Source: JAUIET01 sp964352475 (GTDB lineage: Bacteria; Pseudomonadota; Gammaproteobacteria; Pseudomonadales; JAUIET01). From it: a stretch of 64,000 nt of DNA. The stretch lies in the NCBI GenBank assembly GCA_964352475.1, contig CAYGSL010000016.1, positions 1 through 64,000 on the forward strand. Reading direction: 5' to 3'. The notes under the pieces are model-generated. The model searched no databases. It saw only the letters and a list, made by a program, of their open reading frames with translations, and had not been told where the DNA came from. Shown piece by piece: positions 53,109 through 62,121 of the stretch (position 1 is its first letter; every line of letters starts with the position of its first letter). The position numbers were made by a program, and so were the translations under genes.

Positions 53109-54562
53109 CAAGCAAAGATGATTTACGAGTGGCCGTTATCGGCGCAGGTCCGGCCGGTTTAGCCGCTGCGCACGAGCTGAAGGAGCAGGGCTTCCATAAC
53201 TTCAAAATTTTTGAGAAAGCCGGTGCGGTAGGTGGTACCTGGCATATACATACCTACCCAGGGCTGGCCTGTGATCTTTGGGCGCATTCCTACACGTTTT
53301 CCTATCGCCCCAATCCGGATTGGTCAGCCAGTTTCGTTGATCAACCAGAGATTGAAGCGTATTTGCAGCAATGCGCACGCGAGTTTGGGCTTGAGTCTCA
53401 TTTGATTCTTAATACGCGTATTGTTCGCGCGGAATTTACGCACGACAAGTTCTGGCTGTTGAGTGATGACGCAGGGCAAACCTTCGAAGCGGACGTGATT
53501 ATTAATGCCATGGGCAACCAGCATACGCCGCAATACCCAGATGTGCCCGGCATTGAATCATTTGCCGGCGACTATTTTCACGGCACTCGTTGGCGGCATG
53601 ATATTGATATGCACGATAAACGCGTTGCTATTATTGGCTCGGCAGCCAGTGCAATTCAAATAACGCCGGAGTTGGCGAACGTTGTAAAACACCTCACTGT
53701 ACTTCAGCGCACACCAAACTGGATTATGTCGCGCGGTCGCAAGTTGTACTCCAACCGCACCAAGAGTTTGTTCAATCGGTTTCCATCACTGCTTGGCCTG
53801 TATAGAAAGATGCAGGACTTTATGATGGGGATGGTGTTGGACGGTGTGACCATTGGCCATAAACGCATGGCCCAGTTTGAAGCGATGGCGCACAAGTTTG
53901 TAGATCAATCCATCGATGATGAAGCGCTGAGAGAAAAAGTTAGACCCTCAGGTCATTATGGGTGCAAACGTGGTCTTGTGTCAGACGACTTCTACCCAGC
54001 GCTGCAGCGAGACAACGTTGAATTGCTCGCCGAAGGCTTAAAAGAAGTTAGACCGCAAGGAATCACAACCGTCAGTGGCAAGGAAATAGACGTTGACGTG
54101 ATTGTCTATTGCACCGGTTATCGCATGATGGATTACGATCGCATTGAGGTGATTGGCCTTCAGAATCAGCGTCTGGCAGATGTGATGGCGCAAGCACCTC
54201 AGGCCTATAAGGGCATCGCTGTTCCTCAGTTCCCCAATTACTTCTTTGCTGCAGGCCCGAATGCGCTGGCCATTAACGTTTCATACTTCACAAACGTTGA
54301 GCGCAACGCCAAAACGATTGTGAATCTATTGAGCGAAAAGCAGCAACAAGGCTGGAAAGCAATTCAAGTTAAAGAAAATGCCCATGCCGAATACAATGTA
54401 TTTCTAAGCAATAAATTTGAAACGTATTCCTGGGGCAACCCATCATGCAATAGTTATTACCGCACGGCAGACGGCCATGCCCCATTCTTGTTCCCTGGCG
54501 GTATCAAGGAGTACAAAGCGCTGCATGAAGCCACAAGCTTGCAGGACTTTGAATCAACTTGA
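53105..54562 (+). CDS. Flavin-containing monooxygenase, Baeyer-Villiger type
   Basis: 485 residues. FAD motif VIGAGPAGLAAAHE at residues 10-23, GGTWHIHTYPGLACDLWAHSYTFSY (FAD contacts), the BVMO fingerprint FAGDYFHGTRW (FxGxxxHxxxW) near 155-165, the NADPH motif IIGSAASAIQ and YCTGY near 345. It inserts oxygen next to a ketone. Co-translated with the quinoprotein, which could supply the ketone by oxidising an alcohol; this coupling is an inference. Confidence 0.92.
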   Translation: MTSKDDLRVAVIGAGPAGLAAAHELKEQGFHNFKIFEKAGAVGGTWHIHTYPGLACDLWAHSYTFSYRPNPDWSASFVDQPEIEAYLQQCAREFGLESHLILNTRIVRAEFTHDKFWLLSDDAGQTFEADVIINAMGNQHTPQYPDVPGIESFAGDYFHGTRWRHDIDMHDKRVAIIGSAASAIQITPELANVVKHLTVLQRTPNWIMSRGRKLYSNRTKSLFNRFPSLLGLYRKMQDFMMGMVLDGVTIGHKRMAQFEAMAHKFVDQSIDDEALREKVRPSGHYGCKRGLVSDDFYPALQRDNVELLAEGLKEVRPQGITTVSGKEIDVDVIVYCTGYRMMDYDRIEVIGLQNQRLADVMAQAPQAYKGIAVPQFPNYFFAAGPNALAINVSYFTNVERNAKTIVNLLSEKQQQGWKAIQVKENAHAEYNVFLSNKFETYSWGNPSCNSYYRTADGHAPFLFPGGIKEYKALHEATSLQDFEST

Positions 54563-54565
54563 AAA

Positions 54566-55339
54566 CTATGTGCTAGGCGACAACGCTAGCAGTGCTTGCT
54601 CCTGCAACCAAGTGAGCATTTGCACGAACGGGCCTGGTCCATAGCTGACCCGCGCAACGCCCAGCTCAGCGAGTTGCTGGACAGAGGGTACACCGGCCTT
54701 CATCATTATGTTTACCGGCAGTTCAGAGTGCTGACAGATTCGTTCAATTAACTCAGCGTCGACCAGGCCAGGCGCAAAGAAGCTACTGGCGCCTGCGGCC
54801 GCGTAGGCGGTTGCTCTTTCTGCGGCCAGATCAAACAGCGCGTTGTGCCTGGACGTATCCGACTCTTTCAAAAATACATCGGTGCGGGCATTAATAGTGA
54901 AGTCAGGGCACAGCGAATCTGCGATTTCACGTATTGCGTGAACACGCTCGCTCTGCAGACTGATGTCATGTAGACCTTGTTCGCCGACTTTTTGGTCTTC
55001 AAAATTAATTCCAACTGCGCCAACTTCAATTAAGCGCGCAACATTATTGGCGCTGCCGTCTGGTGTTGAATCATACGCGCCTTCAAAATCAATGCTCACC
55101 GGTAGATCCACTGCCATGCAAATACGCTCTGCTATTTTCAGCAAGAAATCCATTGGAATTTGCTGGCCGTCGCTGTAACCCTGCGCGCCCGCCACTGACC
55201 AGCTGCCCGTGGCTATCGCACTGGCTCCTGCGTCAGCCACAGCTTTCGCACTGCCCGCATCCCAGGCGTTGTACAGCACCAGAGGTTGGCCTGGAATATG
55301 CAGTTGCTTGAAGTGACTTGCTCTCGCTGTTTGATCCAT
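54566..55339 (-). CDS. Isocitrate lyase / PEP mutase superfamily enzyme
   Basis: 257 residues. YNAWDAGSAKAVADAGASAIATGSWSVA, SIDFEGAYDSTPDGSANNVARLIEVGAVGINFEDQ and INARTDVFL are typical of the oxaloacetate decarboxylase/carboxyphosphonoenolpyruvate mutase-like group. The exact C-C or C-P lyase activity cannot be told. It converges on the monooxygenase gene. Confidence 0.88.
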   Translation of the reverse strand: MDQTARASHFKQLHIPGQPLVLYNAWDAGSAKAVADAGASAIATGSWSVAGAQGYSDGQQIPMDFLLKIAERICMAVDLPVSIDFEGAYDSTPDGSANNVARLIEVGAVGINFEDQKVGEQGLHDISLQSERVHAIREIADSLCPDFTINARTDVFLKESDTSRHNALFDLAAERATAYAAAGASSFFAPGLVDAELIERICQHSELPVNIMMKAGVPSVQQLAELGVARVSYGPGPFVQMLTWLQEQALLALSPST

Positions 55340-55434
55340 TTGCTGTTACCTTGCGTGTGTATTCAATGGTCTGAATGCTAATGTCGTGCGCTGGGGCCGG
55401 CAACCGAAAACTGAACAGGCATAGTGGAGAATTA

Positions 55435-56652
55435 ATGAGTAAGGCGGATTTTGATGTGGTGGTATATGGTGCGACCAGCTTTGTTGGGCAAATTATTGTG
55501 CGCTATATGCTGGAGCATTTTGACCAGCAACAGTTGTCTTGGGCTATTGCGGGCCGTTCAGAGCAGAAGCTGGAGCAGCTAAAGAACGAGCTTGGTGGCT
55601 TACACCTTGAAACCATCGTTGCGGATGCGGCCGATGAGCAGGCCTTGCAAGCCATGTGCGCTCGTGCGCGAGTGATTATGTCTACGGTAGGTCCATATGC
55701 ACTGTATGGCAGCCCACTGGTTAAAGCCTGTGTGGAATCAGGAACCCATTATTGTGATCTGGCTGGTGAAACGCAGTGGATTACGCGCATGCAAAACAAG
55801 TATGAGCAGCAGGCAAAAGACAGTGGTGCATGGATTGTGCATTGCTGTGGCTTCGACTCTATGCCATCTGATTTGGGCGTTCATTTTTTGCAGCATCATG
55901 CGCTGGAGAAGTACGGAAAAACCTGCGAAAGCGTAAAAATGGGGGTAGCCAAAATGAAAGGCGGTGCCTCCGGTGGCACTGTCGCCAGCATGATAAATCT
56001 AACCAAGGAAGCGTCGAAAGATCCCGCACTGAGAAAAGAATTAGCAAACCCTTATGCAACATGCCCGCCCGATCATGGCTTCACAGCGCGGCAACACAAT
56101 GTAAAAGTCGAGTACGACGAGGATTTCTCCAGTTGGATGGCACCGTTTGTGATGGCGGCGATTAACACCCGCGTAGTACACCGCAGTAACGCGCTGAAAA
56201 ACAAAGCCTACGGAGAACAGTTTAAATATCAGGAAGCCATGATGACCGGTAACGGCAGCAAAGGAAAAAATACTGCCCGCCTGATGATGTGGGGGCTGGG
56301 TGGATTCATGATTGGTGCTGCTGTTGCGCCTGTTCGCTGGACCTTGGAGCGCTTCGTATTGCCCAAGCCAGGTGAAGGACCCTCGGAAGAGGAGCAATTG
56401 AACGGTGGTTTCAGGCTGATTCTGCTGGGCGATACCGATTCCGGCGAGCAAATCCGTTGCGAAGTCACGGGTGATCGAGATCCCGGTTATGGGTCTACCG
56501 CAAAAATGCTCTCACAAGCTGCAGCGTGTCTCGCGCAGGATATTGCAGATGATACGCCCGGTGGTTTTTGGACGCCCGCAACACTGCTAGGCGACCCGCT
56601 GATCGAGCGCCTGGAAGCTCATGCCGGCCTTGAGTTTTTGCTGGTCGAGTAA
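55435..56652 (+). CDS. Saccharopine dehydrogenase-like NAD(P)-binding reductase (trans-acting enoyl reductase type)
   Basis: 405 residues from ATG 55435 with GGAGAA before it. Rossmann start FDVVVYGATSFVGQIIVRYM, then GRSEQKLEQLKNELG, STVGPYALYGSPLVKACVESGTHYCDLAGE and CCGFDSMPSDLGVHFL. This pattern is shared with eukaryotic saccharopine-like oxidoreductases and mycobacterial trans-acting enoyl reductases of phenolphthiocerol synthesis. A lipid-type substrate is possible but unproven. Confidence 0.88.
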   Translation: MSKADFDVVVYGATSFVGQIIVRYMLEHFDQQQLSWAIAGRSEQKLEQLKNELGGLHLETIVADAADEQALQAMCARARVIMSTVGPYALYGSPLVKACVESGTHYCDLAGETQWITRMQNKYEQQAKDSGAWIVHCCGFDSMPSDLGVHFLQHHALEKYGKTCESVKMGVAKMKGGASGGTVASMINLTKEASKDPALRKELANPYATCPPDHGFTARQHNVKVEYDEDFSSWMAPFVMAAINTRVVHRSNALKNKAYGEQFKYQEAMMTGNGSKGKNTARLMMWGLGGFMIGAAVAPVRWTLERFVLPKPGEGPSEEEQLNGGFRLILLGDTDSGEQIRCEVTGDRDPGYGSTAKMLSQAAACLAQDIADDTPGGFWTPATLLGDPLIERLEAHAGLEFLLVE

Positions 56653-56880
56653 TGCCACGGCACTGGGCGTCGGATTTCCAAAATGTAGTTCGGAGGCATT
56701 AACGGCGCGGGATTACACCGGCGGAAAAAATGAAACGCCGCTCATCGAATTCTCGAATTGATCGTTGTTTTTGAGTGAGCCGACAAGTTTTCCAGATTCT
56801 CATTTCCGCTTCTTCAGCTAGAGTTAGCTCAATGATCGTCCAATATGATCAAAATATAGACAACTCAAAGGAGTGAAAGT

Positions 56881-57048
56881 ATGAATACCAATACAGTCGC
56901 AATTGAAGCTGCAAGCGAGAAAAGTGCCAACAAGATCAGTGCCTGGCTAAACGACCCCATGGGATCTGTCGTTACCGCAGGAATATCTGTCTTAATCAGT
57001 TTTACAGTGGTGCTCTCAGGTATCGGGTTTATTAACACCTTAGTGTGA
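56881..57048 (+). CDS. Small single-pass membrane protein (55 residues)
   Basis: ATG with a near-perfect AAGGAG seven bases upstream. A hydrophilic helix (VAIEAASEKSANKISAWL) is followed by one membrane segment at about residues 28-50 (GSVVTAGISVLISFTVVLSG) and the tail IGFINTLV. No family recognised. Too short to be safe by coding statistics, but ribosome site and protein layout are good. Confidence 0.6.
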   Translation: MNTNTVAIEAASEKSANKISAWLNDPMGSVVTAGISVLISFTVVLSGIGFINTLV

Positions 57049-57162
57049 TGCCTCTCCTTGCCGGCGCGGAAACGCAGCAACGCTTTAGAATCGATTTGAT
57101 TCCCGCGCCTGATCAAGGTTCCTGACCGCACGTTGCAGGAAAGCTTGGTTGGCCAAGTCTTC

Positions 57163-57627
57163 TTATGCAGCCGGTACAGGGATGGTTAAGGTTTCTTTTA
57201 CCGCCTCCATCACCGCAATACTCGTTGAATCCTGCACGCCGGGAACGCTTAGTAGTGTGTCTTCAAGAAAGTCCCGGTAGGCCTTCATGTCTTTGACCCT
57301 GGCTTTTATCAGGTAATCAAAACTGCCCGTGACCAGATAACATTCCTGAACCTGTTCCAGCTTTGCGACGGAACGCTTGAACTGTTCGAAGTTCTGTTTG
57401 CTGGAGCGGTCAAGGCTGATCTGCACAAAAACGATCAGACCCGCCTCCAATTGTTCCGGATTTAGCATGCCTGAGTAACCGCTTATGTAGCCTTCGCGCT
57501 CCAGCTTTCGAACTCTTTCAATACAAGGTGTTGTGGTTAACCCCACTTGCTTGCCAAGTTCTGTATAGGAAATACGACCGTCTGACTGCAGCGCTCGGAG
57601 TATTTTTCGGTCTATCGCGGTTAGCAC
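57163..57627 (-). CDS. Lrp/AsnC-family transcriptional regulator
   Basis: 154 residues. N-terminal helix-turn-helix (IDRKILRALQSDGRISYTELGKQVGLTTTPCIERVRKLE) and C-terminal RAM effector domain (FVQISLDRSSKQNFEQF, VTGSFDYLIKARVKDM). Divergent from alanine dehydrogenase, the classic arrangement of an alanine-responsive Lrp-type activator with its target. Confidence 0.93.
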   Translation of the reverse strand: MLTAIDRKILRALQSDGRISYTELGKQVGLTTTPCIERVRKLEREGYISGYSGMLNPEQLEAGLIVFVQISLDRSSKQNFEQFKRSVAKLEQVQECYLVTGSFDYLIKARVKDMKAYRDFLEDTLLSVPGVQDSTSIAVMEAVKETLTIPVPAA

Positions 57628-57655
57628 GTTAAAGTATCGCTAGAATCTATATTAT

Positions 57656-57670
57656 CCATAGAATATATGG
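57656..57670. promoter_or_regulatory. Dyad CCATA-N5-TATGG in the lrp-ald intergenic region
   Basis: A 5+5 bp inverted repeat in a very AT-rich 157-base gap between the divergent regulator and ald genes, a likely Lrp-type binding site. Confidence 0.4.
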
Positions 57671-57784
57671 TAAAGAATATAAAATACATAAAAAAATATC
57701 GCTAATACTCAAAATTCCATACGTTAGATCTGTCCGTGTTCGTCAGTCTTATCTACACTTCGCGAAAACGTGAGGGGTTTAGCC

Positions 57785-58900
57785 ATGAAGATCGGTGTAC
57801 CAAAAGAAATCAAAAATCATGAGTATCGGGTAGGGCTAACGCCTGCCAGCGTGAAAGAACTGCGCCTTTACGGGCATGAAATTACCGTGCAACGCGGCGC
57901 GGCTGCAGGCATCGGGGTGGATGACAAAGAGTACGAAGCCGTGGGTGCCAGGCTCGCCGACTCAGCCGAAGAGATATACGCACAGAACGAGCTGATTGTT
58001 AAGGTCAAGGAACCGCAACCGGAAGAGTGCCGACAGTTACGCGAAGGGCAGACTCTGTTCACCTACCTGCATCTCGCACCAGACCCTGAACAAACGCAGT
58101 TGCTGCTTGATTCCGGTGTTACCGCCATTGCCTACGAAACCGTTACCAGCCCGCACGGAACCTTACCGCTTCTCGCACCTATGAGCGAAGTTGCCGGTCG
58201 TCTTGCGGCGCAGGCCGGGGCGCATTGCCTGGAGCGCGCTCAAGGGGGTTCGGGTGTTCTGCTGGGTGGTGTGCCCGGTACGCCACCTGCCAAAGTGCTG
58301 GTTATTGGTGGTGGTGTGGTAGGGGATAACGCGGCTTACATCGCCAGAGGCATGGGTGCCAATGTAACCCTGCTAGACCGATCATTGGCACGCTTGCGCG
58401 AGCTGGAATCAGAATACGCGGGCAAAGTGAACTGCATTTACAGCACACAGGAAGCTATAGAGAAGTACGCGCTGGAAGCGGATCTGGTGATCGGTGCGGT
58501 GCTCCTGCCTGGTGCCTCTGCGCCCAAGTTGTTGACTGCTGATATTGTGTCACGCATGAAGCCTGGTTCAGTGGTGGTTGATGTTGCCATTGATCAAGGC
58601 GGTTGTTTTGAAACCTCGCACGCCACCACGCATGAGAATCCAACCTACGTAGTAGATGGTGTAGTGCATTACTGTGTTGCGAACATGCCGGGAGCGGTTC
58701 CGGTTACATCAACCAATGCCTTGAACAATGCAACGTTGCCTTTTGCACTTAATCTGGCAAACAATGGTTTCCGTAAAGCCATGCAGTTGGACCCGCATCT
58801 GAAAAATGGCCTGAATGTGCACGCTGGTCAGCTTACATACAAGGCGGTTGCCGAGGCGCAAAACCGGGAGTACGTGAGTGCTGACAGTATTGTCGATTAG
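57785..58900 (+). CDS. ald: Alanine dehydrogenase
   Basis: 371 residues from ATG 57785 (GAGGGG upstream; GTG/ATG at 57770 is less likely). MKIGVPKEIKNHEYRVGLTP, ELIVKVKEPQPEE, YLHLAPDPEQTQ, the NAD loop VLVIGGGVVGDNAA, DVAIDQGGCFETS and VANMPGAVPVTSTNALNN identify the enzyme. It interconverts L-alanine and pyruvate plus ammonia with NAD. Regulated most likely by the divergent Lrp-type protein. Confidence 0.97.
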   Translation: MKIGVPKEIKNHEYRVGLTPASVKELRLYGHEITVQRGAAAGIGVDDKEYEAVGARLADSAEEIYAQNELIVKVKEPQPEECRQLREGQTLFTYLHLAPDPEQTQLLLDSGVTAIAYETVTSPHGTLPLLAPMSEVAGRLAAQAGAHCLERAQGGSGVLLGGVPGTPPAKVLVIGGGVVGDNAAYIARGMGANVTLLDRSLARLRELESEYAGKVNCIYSTQEAIEKYALEADLVIGAVLLPGASAPKLLTADIVSRMKPGSVVVDVAIDQGGCFETSHATTHENPTYVVDGVVHYCVANMPGAVPVTSTNALNNATLPFALNLANNGFRKAMQLDPHLKNGLNVHAGQLTYKAVAEAQNREYVSADSIVD

Positions 58901-58908
58901 ATGCTGAC

Positions 58909-59640
58909 CTACGTGACCAACGCAATTCGTTTGAGGGTTTCATAGTATGGCATGGCCTGGGCAACGAGTTGCTGTTGAGCATCGTTCAGAATGGGCGACT
59001 TAGGCTTGTAAGCTGCGAAACCCGTGGAGGCGTTAACCGAGTCGTACCAATAAGGTGCCCATACGCCATCAGTGCTTCGTGAACCGGCTGGCCAGCTCAG
59101 CATATTTTCATCGAAGCTCACTTTCAATGCGCTGCATAGGGCTTGCAATTGCGCATCCGGTTGTTTCAGGAATGACTCGGTATCCACAACCACTGGAGCT
59201 TGGTTATTGGTTTCACACAAGTCTTCATACAGCTCAACGGCTTGTCGAAAACCAAGATCGTCCAGTGTTACCGTTTCGCGCACAGCTGAGTAAGAGGCAA
59301 GCACTAGTGCGGGGTTTCGAATTAGAAAATAGTGTCGGTAGTTTGCCAGCCAGTCCCTGGGTACTTCCGGCAACATGTGCATGACCATGTGTTTTTGAAA
59401 AAACAGAGCCTCGCCATTATCAGTCGGTGCATTACAGCGCTTGACTGCAGTTTGCCAGTCAGTACCCTGTGCTTGAATAACGTCTGTGCAGCCAGGGTGG
59501 TCAAGACCTGTTTTGTGCAGGTAGTAGCCGTACAATGGCTCGTCAATTGCCTGGCAGTCTGCGCGATTTTCCCAGGCACGCATCATTGCAGTGGAAATGT
59601 TGCGTGGCCCCGACCACATAGCAATTCGAACAGTCATCAT
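58909..59640 (-). CDS. Sulfotransferase-like protein
   Basis: 243 residues. MWSGPRNISTAMMRAWENR at residues 8-26 is the 5'-phosphosulfate-binding loop, DEPLYGYYLH follows, and HYFLIRNPALVLASY is the 3'-phosphate site. It would transfer sulfate from PAPS to an unknown acceptor. Divergent from a class IV aminotransferase with 35 bases between; these two families also occur together in other genomes as I recall. Confidence 0.8.
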   Translation of the reverse strand: MMTVRIAMWSGPRNISTAMMRAWENRADCQAIDEPLYGYYLHKTGLDHPGCTDVIQAQGTDWQTAVKRCNAPTDNGEALFFQKHMVMHMLPEVPRDWLANYRHYFLIRNPALVLASYSAVRETVTLDDLGFRQAVELYEDLCETNNQAPVVVDTESFLKQPDAQLQALCSALKVSFDENMLSWPAGSRSTDGVWAPYWYDSVNASTGFAAYKPKSPILNDAQQQLVAQAMPYYETLKRIALVT

Positions 59641-59675
59641 TTATCAGTTAGTAATACGAAACAGGAAGAACAACA

Positions 59676-60602
59676 GTGGCAAGCAGTACTCACGATGCGA
59701 ACATAGACGAACGCAACCAGGCAATCAAGATTTATTTGAATGGCAATATTGTGCCTAGGGCGGAAGCGACCGTATCGGTTTATGACAGCGGTTTTATGCT
59801 GGGTGATGGCGTCTGGGAAGGATTGCGTTTGCACCATGGAGTGGTGTGTTTTCTGGAAGAGCACCTGGAGCGCTTGTATGCGGGCGCACTAATGCTTAAC
59901 CTCGATATAGGCATGGAAGTTGATGCGCTCGCCAAGGGCGTTTACCGCACCCTGGAAGCTAATGATATGCATGACGATGTGCATCTTCGCCTGATGGTCA
60001 CACGTGGAATTAAACGTCGCCCGTTTCAGCACCCGGATTTGAGCGACAGTGGGCCAACCATTGTAATTATCGCCGAGCACAGTCGAGTTGATGAGGCAAT
60101 CTATCAGCAGGGCATCAGAATGCATACGGTCCCAAACCATAGGGGGGCACCGCTTAGTCAAGATCCTAAACTAAACTCGCATAGCAAATTAAATTGCATT
60201 CTGGCATTGAATCAGGCAATACAGGCTGGCGCGGATGAAGCCTTGATGTTAGACCCGCTGGGATTTGTTAACACCACAAACTCAACTAACTTTTTTATTG
60301 TGCGCCATGGCGAGGTATGGACTTCCACGGGCGATTATTGCATGAACGGTGTTACCCGCCAGAAAGTGATAGATCTTTGCCGTGAAAACGACATTCCGGT
60401 GTACGAGCGCAATTACTCGCTGGTTGACACCTACAGCGCAGATGAGGCGTTTGTGACTGGCACTTTTGGCGCGCAAACACCTGTATCAGAAATAGATGGC
60501 AGAGCTTTAAAGCAAGTAGCCGGTCCCGTATTTACCAAAATTCGAGAACTTTACTCAGGGCTGATCCAACAACACTGTGAAGAGGTTATTGCTAGCCGCT
60601 AA
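59676..60602 (+). CDS. Class IV aminotransferase (branched-chain/D-amino acid type)
   Basis: 308 residues, GTG start with AGGAAGA upstream. PLP-fold type IV: IYLNGNIVPRAEATVSVYDSGFMLGDGVWEGLR, catalytic Lys171 (SHSKLNC), EALMLDPLGFVNTTNSTNFFIV, GVTRQKVIDLC and DEAFVTGTFGAQTPV. GDGVWEG differs from the RGD-type loop of IlvE, so the amino acid specificity is open. The stop overlaps that of the converging phosphotransferase. Confidence 0.92.
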   Translation: MASSTHDANIDERNQAIKIYLNGNIVPRAEATVSVYDSGFMLGDGVWEGLRLHHGVVCFLEEHLERLYAGALMLNLDIGMEVDALAKGVYRTLEANDMHDDVHLRLMVTRGIKRRPFQHPDLSDSGPTIVIIAEHSRVDEAIYQQGIRMHTVPNHRGAPLSQDPKLNSHSKLNCILALNQAIQAGADEALMLDPLGFVNTTNSTNFFIVRHGEVWTSTGDYCMNGVTRQKVIDLCRENDIPVYERNYSLVDTYSADEAFVTGTFGAQTPVSEIDGRALKQVAGPVFTKIRELYSGLIQQHCEEVIASR

Positions 60603-61645
60603 CTGCATTTTTCCAACAATGGCGCTACTAACGGCGATGCATGATTTGGAAAATCTGCGAAGTTGGCGTCTACTTTAGCCATTGCCATCATTTTCTTTTC
60701 CATGATGAGGGCAAAGCGCCATTGTACGAATAGCTCGTACCAGGGCATGTCATCAATCGGCAGGCCAGTGGCCTCGCTCCAACGCTGGTAGGCCTCATTG
60801 TAGTCGGGCACGCCCGTCATTTTATCAACGCCAAGACCTACAGAATTGGTGTGGTCTATCCAGAAATACCACGCCAGATCCGTTAGCGGGTTACCAATAT
60901 TGGCCAGTTCCCAGTCAAGTACTGCAACCGGTTTAAGATCTTTATAGATAATATTGCCCGGCCGTGAATCACCCCAACAAAGCCGGCGAGGTCCGCTTTC
61001 AGGTGCGTTTTCTTTAATGAAGGTCCAGGCCTCACGAATGATAGGGTCCGCTGAGTCTCGTATACCCAATTCCAACAAGCGCTCATATAGGTGAAGCTCA
61101 TGTGCCGCTGGTGATTCATCCATTGCAGCCTGTGGCAAACCAATCTGATCGAATGCCTCCAAGGGCAGCGAATGAATATCAGCCAATAAATCCAAACCAT
61201 TGTTCCACATAGTGGCACGTTGATCAGTGCTCAGCTCGCTAACCCAACTGCCAAACGCCATGGGTGGATTGTCAGGCGGAATAAGACCTTGGGTGAAGTT
61301 CATTACATAGAAATCACTGCCCAGCAAATCAGGATTGGCTTCATAAGCCACCAGGCCGGGCACGGGAATTCCGTGTTGGCCTGCGATGTTCATCACGTCG
61401 AATTGCAACTTCAGGTTGTGGGTTTCAAACACCTCACTTTCTTTGGGTACCATGCGTAGTACAAACTTGTCTTCGCCACCCGACCATTTAGCGTCAAATA
61501 ATAGGGTGACGCTGCTTTCACCGCTGGCCTCAGGGAAATTGAGTTCGCCAATAGTAAAATCGTTGCCCATGGCCAGCTGTTCGGCCAGCCAGCTCTCGAG
61601 GTTTTGTCGAATTTCCTCAAGGTCTCCAACGTTCTGCTTTCCCAT
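60599..61645 (-). CDS. Aminoglycoside phosphotransferase/ACAD10-like kinase-fold protein
   Basis: 348 residues. Kinase-like fold with RRLCWGDSRPGNIIYKD (catalytic Asp and Asn; the usual HGD is WGD here) and VAVLDWELANIGNPLTDLAWYFW (metal-binding DxE). ACAD10/11-type relatives phosphorylate 4-hydroxy acids before beta-oxidation. Antibiotic resistance is unlikely. Confidence 0.9.
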   Translation of the reverse strand: MGKQNVGDLEEIRQNLESWLAEQLAMGNDFTIGELNFPEASGESSVTLLFDAKWSGGEDKFVLRMVPKESEVFETHNLKLQFDVMNIAGQHGIPVPGLVAYEANPDLLGSDFYVMNFTQGLIPPDNPPMAFGSWVSELSTDQRATMWNNGLDLLADIHSLPLEAFDQIGLPQAAMDESPAAHELHLYERLLELGIRDSADPIIREAWTFIKENAPESGPRRLCWGDSRPGNIIYKDLKPVAVLDWELANIGNPLTDLAWYFWIDHTNSVGLGVDKMTGVPDYNEAYQRWSEATGLPIDDMPWYELFVQWRFALIMEKKMMAMAKVDANFADFPNHASPLVAPLLEKCS

Positions 61646-61709
61646 GTTGCGCTCTCATCAAGTCAATGTACACTTGCTGCATTCATTATACGGGAAGCTC
61701 AGCACCTCA

Positions 61710-62075
61710 ATGTCTAAACAATATTTAGAGTCCGAAGAACGCGCATTGGCTGATCGATTGGTGAATTATTCTGATGCGATTGTGGCATTGGCTTTTATCA
61801 GTAGTTCGGGCTTGGGTCTGGCTGTTGCTGATCCTGATATCCGGGAAACGCTGATTGAGGCCGCTTGGCCATTGCTGTACGTATACATCGTTCTGGGCAT
61901 TGTGTTTTCTGTGTTGCTTTTTGTACTGAGGCGTTGGGAGAACAATTTACGCAGTGAGTCTCACATATCTGCGCTAGGAAAACGTTACTCGCGCAATCTG
62001 TACATAGCCCGCCACGTCGTTATTTGGGTTGCGGTTGCGCAAACTGTCGCCTTGGTGCTAGCGGTGGTCGATTGA
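61710..62075 (+). CDS. Small three-helix integral membrane protein
   Basis: 121 residues from ATG 61710. Membrane segments at about 22-41, 52-74 and 101-120. No family recognised with confidence. Divergent from the phosphotransferase gene and 46 bases before the SIMPL gene. Confidence 0.65.
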   Translation: MSKQYLESEERALADRLVNYSDAIVALAFISSSGLGLAVADPDIRETLIEAAWPLLYVYIVLGIVFSVLLFVLRRWENNLRSESHISALGKRYSRNLYIARHVVIWVAVAQTVALVLAVVD

Positions 62076-62121
62076 AATGACAGCCGCGATGCGACCTTAG
62101 AAGTTTGAAAAGGAAAATAGT

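Noticed and set aside
56865..57131. 88-residue minus-strand reading frame
   Set aside because: It lies opposite the small membrane protein, has no ribosome site and no recognisable features.
60599..61645. Aminoglycoside resistance gene
   Set aside because: The sequence resembles ACAD10-type housekeeping phosphotransferases and there is no mobile-element context.
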